This document shows positions 59,822 through 64,000 of a stretch of DNA of 64,000 nt, piece after piece. The stretch lies in the NCBI GenBank assembly GCA_964389925.1, contig CAYMGE010000019.1, forward strand, positions 10,500-74,499. The letters run 5' to 3'. How positions within the stretch are numbered: the stretch's first letter is position 1; every line of letters starts with the position of its first letter. Both the position numbers and the translations under genes were made by a program. Origin of the DNA: CALECP01 sp964389925. GTDB lineage: Bacteria > Chloroflexota > Anaerolineae > Promineifilales > Promineifilaceae. The notes beneath the pieces were generated by a model. It saw nothing but the letters and a program-made list of their open reading frames with translations, searched no databases and was not told the origin of the DNA.

Positions 59822-61582
59822 ATGAGTAATCAACAAAATTTCAAAGAACTAACACCGTTTGCGGACAGCACCGACAAGAATCTCAGTGACCTTATCGTCG
59901 AATATCTCGAGCTGCTAGGCGTAGAGTACGTCTTTGGCGTGCCAGGGGGTCACATCTCTGCCCTGTGGGAAGCCCTCGACCGCAGTGCGGCGCGTGGTGG
60001 CCCGCGGATGGTTATGTCGCGTCATGAAACGGGGGCAGCGGCGATGGCGGATGGCTACGCACGCGAAACAGGAAAACTCGGTGTTTGCTGTGCCACGACA
60101 GGCCCCGGTGCAACAAACTTAATCACGGGGGTCTCCGAATCCTATGCAGCGCACACGCCGCTACTCGTCATTACAGCACAAACGGCCGTTCCCCGCTTTG
60201 GGGCTGGCGCATTTCAAGAGTCATCTCCCGATTTGCTAGACACGGCCGGTTTGTTTGAACACTGCACCAACTACAGCACCGTCGTGACCCATGCGCGGCA
60301 GATGGAGCCGAAACTACTTAAGGCATTGCGCTATGCGCTCCATGCACCCGGCGGCCCCGCACATATCAGTATCCCCGTTGATCTGTCCCGCGCACCGATG
60401 CCTGATGGCGCGAGCTATCCACACATTGCGGCACGCCTCAGACAACCCAATACATCTGTTGATACAACGGCATTAGCAACGTTACACAAGATGGTGACTG
60501 AAACGCTGCAAAAAGGGGAGAAAGTTGCGCTCTTTGTTGGGCATGATTGTCGAACTGCGGCCGATGAAATTACCGCTTTTGCAGAACTCGTCAATGCTGA
60601 AATCATCACGACGCAGGCGGGCAAAGCATGGGTCAACGACTATCATCCGCTTGTGCGCGGTGTGTTTGGTTATGCTGGTCACACCACAGCACGTGCGGCT
60701 CTTGAAGATGAATCGGTTGGATTGATTCTTGGTCTTGGTTCGCGTATGGGGCAGTGGGCAACGTCATCATGGGATGCGGCAATCATGAATGACAAACTGG
60801 TACACATTCATCCACGCCCTGACTACTTTCCACGCACGCCAATGGCGCGACTGCATCTGCTAGGGGATGTTCGGACTGTTTTGGCTTCTGTGCATGACCA
60901 TGTGAAAACAAGCGATGTGACGCTGAAGCCATTTGTCGCGCCGATCTTGCCAGATGACGCATACGGGACGGTTCCAGCCCAAATCGACGTGCTGGACATA
61001 GCAGGATACCAGACAGATGCAGTGCCAACGAACCCCCAGCGCACCATTTGGGAGATGATGCAACGTCGCTTCCCAGCAGACACACGCTTTATTGTCGATG
61101 CCTGTAACTGGATGCCTTGGACATTCCACTATTACTTTAATCGACATCCCGGCACCTATCATGTCTCAACTGAGTTTGCGACGATGGGATGGGGAATGGG
61201 GGCGGCAGTTGGAACCGCGCTTGGTTCGCCGGGAACACCCGTTGTTTGCCTCACAGGTGATGGCAGCTACTTGATGAATGGTCAGGAGTTGACCGTCGCT
61301 GTCCAAGAAAAATTGCCCTTGATCTTGTTCATTAACAATGATTCTGGCTACGGCATGGTGCAGCATCGTCACTATGATGTCGCCGCAAAGCCGCTCGATT
61401 TCCCAGTTCCATGTGTGGACTTTAGCCTGATGGCGCGTGCAATTGGGGCCGATGGGTATCGTATTACCCATCCTGAACAGTGGGAGACACTTGATTTTGA
61501 GGCGATGTGCAACCGTCCTGGCCCAACAGTGATCGATGTTGTGATCGATAAGTTTAAGCGGTCTCCACAGGGGATGTTCTAA
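59822..61582 (+). CDS. Thiamine-diphosphate enzyme (acetolactate-synthase-like)
   Basis: 586 residues from ATG 59822; GAGAAG precedes it, and the ATG at 59801 is less likely. The catalytic Glu is in 'SRHETGAAAMADGYAR', and the ThDP/Mg site runs from 'LTGDGSYLMNGQE' to 'ILFINND'. Domain order (PYR, central, PP) is that of ALS, glyoxylate carboligase, oxalyl-CoA decarboxylase and related enzymes. No small ALS subunit or ilvC is nearby, so branched-chain synthesis is unlikely. A decarboxylase or carboligase in the pathway is a reasonable guess. Confidence 0.85.
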   Translation: MSNQQNFKELTPFADSTDKNLSDLIVEYLELLGVEYVFGVPGGHISALWEALDRSAARGGPRMVMSRHETGAAAMADGYARETGKLGVCCATTGPGATNLITGVSESYAAHTPLLVITAQTAVPRFGAGAFQESSPDLLDTAGLFEHCTNYSTVVTHARQMEPKLLKALRYALHAPGGPAHISIPVDLSRAPMPDGASYPHIAARLRQPNTSVDTTALATLHKMVTETLQKGEKVALFVGHDCRTAADEITAFAELVNAEIITTQAGKAWVNDYHPLVRGVFGYAGHTTARAALEDESVGLILGLGSRMGQWATSSWDAAIMNDKLVHIHPRPDYFPRTPMARLHLLGDVRTVLASVHDHVKTSDVTLKPFVAPILPDDAYGTVPAQIDVLDIAGYQTDAVPTNPQRTIWEMMQRRFPADTRFIVDACNWMPWTFHYYFNRHPGTYHVSTEFATMGWGMGAAVGTALGSPGTPVVCLTGDGSYLMNGQELTVAVQEKLPLILFINNDSGYGMVQHRHYDVAAKPLDFPVPCVDFSLMARAIGADGYRITHPEQWETLDFEAMCNRPGPTVIDVVIDKFKRSPQGMF

Positions 61583-61590
61583 AGCAGTGG

Positions 61591-61618
61591 TATAATGAGG
61601 GGCGTGAACTGCTATAAT
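61591..61618 (+). promoter_or_regulatory. Two TATAAT boxes before the Rpn-like gene
   Basis: TATAAT occurs at 61591-61596 and 61613-61618. The second is well placed for the gene at 61650 (ribosome site GGAG at 61639-61642). No strong -35 is seen. Confidence 0.45.
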
Positions 61619-61649
61619 GTAGCAAACTTACCACTTTTGGAGATGCGAT

Positions 61650-62510
61650 ATGGTTGAGGTCATTCCACTTAAATACGGTCCTACATTCAAGCGAATTTTC
61701 AGCGACCCAGAGGTTTTTAATCAGTTTGCGTCTGATGTGTTGGGGATACCCATCAATGTCAATAAGGTTCACACTGAATATGAATATCCGGAGTCCGTCG
61801 GCTACGTTAAGCTCAAGTACGATCTGTTTGCAGAAGATGAAGCAACACGCACGATTGTTGAGATACAACATATCCGCGAAGAGGATTTTTTTGATCGATT
61901 CCTCTACTATCATCTCATTGCACTGGCTGAACAGGTTCGCGGCTTTTACGCTTATCGCTTCGAGCGCACTGTCTACACAATTGTTGTTCTGACGAGTCAG
62001 CCTCAGCCTAAACATTTGCGCTTCAGTTATGCGGTCAGCAATATGAGTCCTGTTGATGAGTTTGGAACACAGATCGAGTTGTATCCTCATCGACTCATTT
62101 TCCTTAGCCCAAAAAGCGTCAATGATGACACCCCAACACAAGTCCGCCCATGGCTGGAGCTGATTGCCGACTCGCTTGACAGTCAAATCGAGGCTGAACG
62201 CTACGACTCTAACCTCTTCCAACAAATTATCGAACGAATGCGCCGCAACACCCTTTCACCAGAAGAGTTAGCCCGTATCAAAGATGAATCAGCTTGGGAG
62301 GATGCAAAGGCAAGAGCTAAAAGGGAAGGCCGTGAGGAAGGCCGTGAGGAAGGCCGTGAGGAAGGCCGTGAAGTAGGTCGTAGAGAGACCATTTTGGAAG
62401 TTGCGCGTTCGCTAGCCAAACAGGGAATGGCAACTACTCTGATCGCTAACGCAACTGGGTTAGGCATTGCTGAGATTGAGGCTATTGTGGGGAACTCGGC
62501 CGAAACATAA
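61650..62510 (+). CDS. Rpn/PD-(D/E)XK transposase-family nuclease
   Basis: 286 residues. 'LKYGPTFKRIFSDPEVFNQF' and 'KYDLFAEDEATRTIVEIQHIREEDFFDRFLYY' (as two blocks with gaps) show the Asp and Glu-x-Gln core of the Rpn/PDDEXK_2 family, often linked with RecA-independent recombination and mobility. The C-terminus has a 12-bp tandem repeat (about four copies, 62326-62376) coding 'GREE' units, then 'ARSLAKQGMATTLIANATGL', a common tail. It is probably mobile or a passenger, marking the right edge of the cluster. Confidence 0.87.
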   Translation: MVEVIPLKYGPTFKRIFSDPEVFNQFASDVLGIPINVNKVHTEYEYPESVGYVKLKYDLFAEDEATRTIVEIQHIREEDFFDRFLYYHLIALAEQVRGFYAYRFERTVYTIVVLTSQPQPKHLRFSYAVSNMSPVDEFGTQIELYPHRLIFLSPKSVNDDTPTQVRPWLELIADSLDSQIEAERYDSNLFQQIIERMRRNTLSPEELARIKDESAWEDAKARAKREGREEGREEGREEGREVGRRETILEVARSLAKQGMATTLIANATGLGIAEIEAIVGNSAET

Positions 62511-62548
62511 GAGACAGAAACAAATATCTTCGCTCTTGTAGGCAAATA

Positions 62549-62604
62549 GGTGAAAAAGAAGAAAGAAAAAGAACTGTCTTTACCTCTTTTTCTTCTTCTT
62601 CACC
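62549..62604. repeat. Purine/pyrimidine fold-back
   Basis: Left arm 62549-62572 (GGTGAAAAAGAAGAAAG...) and right arm 62585-62604 (TCTTTTTCTTCTTCTTCACC) pair almost perfectly, giving a stem of about 20 bp ending the Rpn gene region. Confidence 0.75.
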
Positions 62605-62633
62605 TTGTTTCCCACATGAGCGAATATCTTTAC

Positions 62634-62702
62634 CATAAATAAAGCGTATCCATGCTGCTTGCCTGTTATTTGCGAGCAGTATGGCTGCGCTTTATTTATG
62701 TG
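62634..62702. ncRNA. Long hairpin of unknown role upstream of the enolase-family gene
   Basis: The left arm starts CATAAATAAAGCG and continues with 'tccatgctgcttgc'. The right arm reads 'gcgagcagtatgg', then CGCTTTATTTATG. Two near-perfect stems with a small internal bulge make a rod of about 30 bp. It could be a miniature inverted-repeat element or a structured leader/small RNA; transcription is not shown. The 97 bases that follow before the gene hold nothing else clear. Confidence 0.55.
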
Positions 62703-62799
62703 GCAGATTGGGCGTGAATAAGCGTAAACTTTAGTTGGGCAGGTAGCACTACAGAACATCGTGGAGTGATTTTGGCCTGTAGGGTTCCATACAACGACA

Positions 62800-63903
62800 A
62801 TGAAAATAACTTCACTCAAACTATATTCTGTCTCCCTGACAACCCATGAAACATACAACATGGCGGATGGGAAATGTTTTGACACTATCGAAACGGTTGT
62901 ACTCGAAGTTGTGACCGACAGTGATTTGAGCGGATGGGGAGAGGTTTGCCCGATTCCTCATTATCTGCCAGCGTATACGAAGGGGGTCGCCCCCGTTATC
63001 GAGGAGCTAGCTCCCGTTTTGATCGGGGCAGACGCACTTGCCCCCGAAGCGTTGTTGGCACGCTGCGATGCCTATCTGATCGGTCATGTCTATGCTAAGT
63101 CCGCGCTGGATATGGCACTGTGGGATTTGCTGGGCAAGGCAGCAGGATTGCCGCTCTATCGTCTGCTCGGTGGGCGTAGAATGGAAGCCGCGCCGCTCTA
63201 CCACTCGATCACGTGCGTTGCGCCAGAGCAGATGGCTGACATCGCCCACACCGCCTACGCGCAGGGGATTCGTCAATTCCAAGCTAAATTGGGCGCGTCT
63301 GGCTCATGGTATACCGATGTGCAGCGTCTTGAGGCGGTGCGTGCCGCGATTGGTGCGGAGCCATTGCTGTACGGGGATTGGAATTGTGGTGCGACCAAGT
63401 TGGAAGCGATTCGCGTTGGGCAGGCGGTGAAGCATTTAGATGTGATGCTTGAACAGCCGTGTGCGACATTGGAAGCGTGTGCCGAAGTGCGTCACGCAAC
63501 GGGCATGGCGATGAAGATCGACGAGAATGGTCATGACACTGCCTCATTGCTCAAGGCACATTCGCTGGGCTGCATGGATGTGGTTGCGCTCAAGCTATCG
63601 AAGTTTGGTGGGATTTCGGCCGTGCGCCAAGCCCGCGATCTCTGCACCCATCTCGGTGTCCAAATGGTGATTGAAGATACGTGGGGGTCAGACATCACGA
63701 CGGCCGCTGTCGCCCATGTCGCCGTCTCGGCCGCCCCGAAATATCTGCTCAACGCCTGTGATTTATCGGGCTATGTCTATCCACACGTCGCGCCCGATGG
63801 CCCACGCCGCGACAACGCGACGTTGCGCCCGTCAGACCGCCCTGGACTTGGTGTCACACCCGATAGAGCGATTTTGGGTGACCCAATTTCCATTGTTAGT
63901 TGA
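62800..63903 (+). CDS. Enolase-superfamily (mandelate racemase/MLE) enzyme, C3-hydroxyproline-dehydratase-like
   Basis: 367 residues. 'GWGEVCPIPHYLPAY' near residue 46 and 'SALDMALWDLLGKAAGLPL' are family hallmarks. Metal ligands lie in 'YGDWN', 'LEQPC' and 'KIDENG', and the C-terminal base Lys is in 'ALKLSKFGG'. The first base motif is 'QAKLG', so one Lys of the usual KxK is replaced. The N-terminal 'NMADGK' stretch recalls cis-3-hydroxy-L-proline dehydratases and proline-betaine epimerases. Whether it belongs to the cluster is uncertain. Confidence 0.8.
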   Translation: MKITSLKLYSVSLTTHETYNMADGKCFDTIETVVLEVVTDSDLSGWGEVCPIPHYLPAYTKGVAPVIEELAPVLIGADALAPEALLARCDAYLIGHVYAKSALDMALWDLLGKAAGLPLYRLLGGRRMEAAPLYHSITCVAPEQMADIAHTAYAQGIRQFQAKLGASGSWYTDVQRLEAVRAAIGAEPLLYGDWNCGATKLEAIRVGQAVKHLDVMLEQPCATLEACAEVRHATGMAMKIDENGHDTASLLKAHSLGCMDVVALKLSKFGGISAVRQARDLCTHLGVQMVIEDTWGSDITTAAVAHVAVSAAPKYLLNACDLSGYVYPHVAPDGPRRDNATLRPSDRPGLGVTPDRAILGDPISIVS

Positions 63904-64000
63904 TATGTTGGAGATAGTTAAAAAGTGGTCATAGGTGAACAAGCATGGTCATGCTGCCACAAGTTGTAACAAGGAAGGGTCGCGCAAAAGAGCAGAGAAC

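Noticed and set aside
59822..61582. ilvB acetolactate synthase of branched-chain amino acid synthesis
   Set aside because: No regulatory subunit, ilvC or ilvD is adjacent, and the setting is a specialised cluster, so the specific name was not assigned.
62326..62376. Short tandem repeat considered as a CRISPR-like array
   Set aside because: It is a contiguous 12-bp coding repeat without spacers, typical of the C-terminus of Rpn-family proteins. No CRISPR array or cas gene was seen.

Overview
The window reads as one scaffold piece of a moderate-GC bacterial chromosome. I infer Chloroflexota (Anaerolineae-like), though no rRNA or marker gene is present to prove it. The hints are a coproporphyrin-dependent heme gene set, flotillin/NfeD, large surface proteins with PT-rich linkers, 6-PTPS-related multi-spanning membrane proteins, and TATAAT-type promoters. 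Ten Ns at 42204-42213 mark a scaffold gap of unknown true size. The palindrome CGGCCG, usually as TCGGCCGA, is scattered through most of the window at far above chance density (15 copies counted by eye in the first 5 kb).

Layout. 0-9 kb holds housekeeping and metabolism: the 3' part of ccmH, a HAD hydrolase, an alpha/beta-hydrolase - SDR - histidine-phosphatase run, an acyl-CoA dehydrogenase, a flotillin/NfeD pair and zwf. 9-28.5 kb holds surface and glycan functions: a 1890-residue anchored protein with two SGNH hydrolase modules and a cohesin-dockerin-cohesin tail, a DUF4380 protein, a decayed DinB gene, a methyltransferase, a repeat lipoprotein, a queuosine-mannosyltransferase-like GT, glycogen phosphorylase, a thioesterase, a large membrane protein, pdxH, and a two-gene exopolysaccharide unit (WecG-STAS fusion plus a WbaP-type sugar transferase). 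28.9-36.6 kb is a heme operon: hemA-hemC-hemD-hemB-(Uma2)-chdC-hemE-hemH.

36.9-61.6 kb looks like an undescribed specialised-metabolite locus. On the plus strand it carries a free-standing acyl carrier protein, a HemN-like radical SAM enzyme, a sulfotransferase, a membrane/HhH protein, a P-type ATPase, a chorismate-lyase-like protein, an AMP-dependent ligase, an NRPS-like A-PCP-reductase protein, an amidinotransferase, a YefM/YoeB toxin-antitoxin pair, a second P-type ATPase, a coiled-coil membrane protein, a type II thioesterase, an O-methyltransferase-like protein, a class III aminotransferase, a second sulfotransferase, a pectin-acetylesterase-like hydrolase, two related small membrane proteins and a ThDP enzyme. 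My reading is that chorismate gives 4-hydroxybenzoate, which is activated and loaded on a carrier. A chain or acid is reduced off the PCP to an aldehyde, transaminated to an amine, amidinated to a guanidine, then methylated and sulfated. No condensation or ketosynthase domain is visible; one could lie in the scaffold gap. Both ATPases lack the Cys-Pro-Cys membrane motif of heavy-metal pumps.

A second theme is non-coding. Many intergenic gaps, especially in the heme operon and the cluster, are filled almost from stop codon to start codon by fold-back repeats. These differ in sequence but share one design: short degenerate direct repeats in inverted arms. One fold-back pair brackets a truncated four-helix-bundle gene between hemA and hemC, and a third copy of its arm lies in frame inside hemC.
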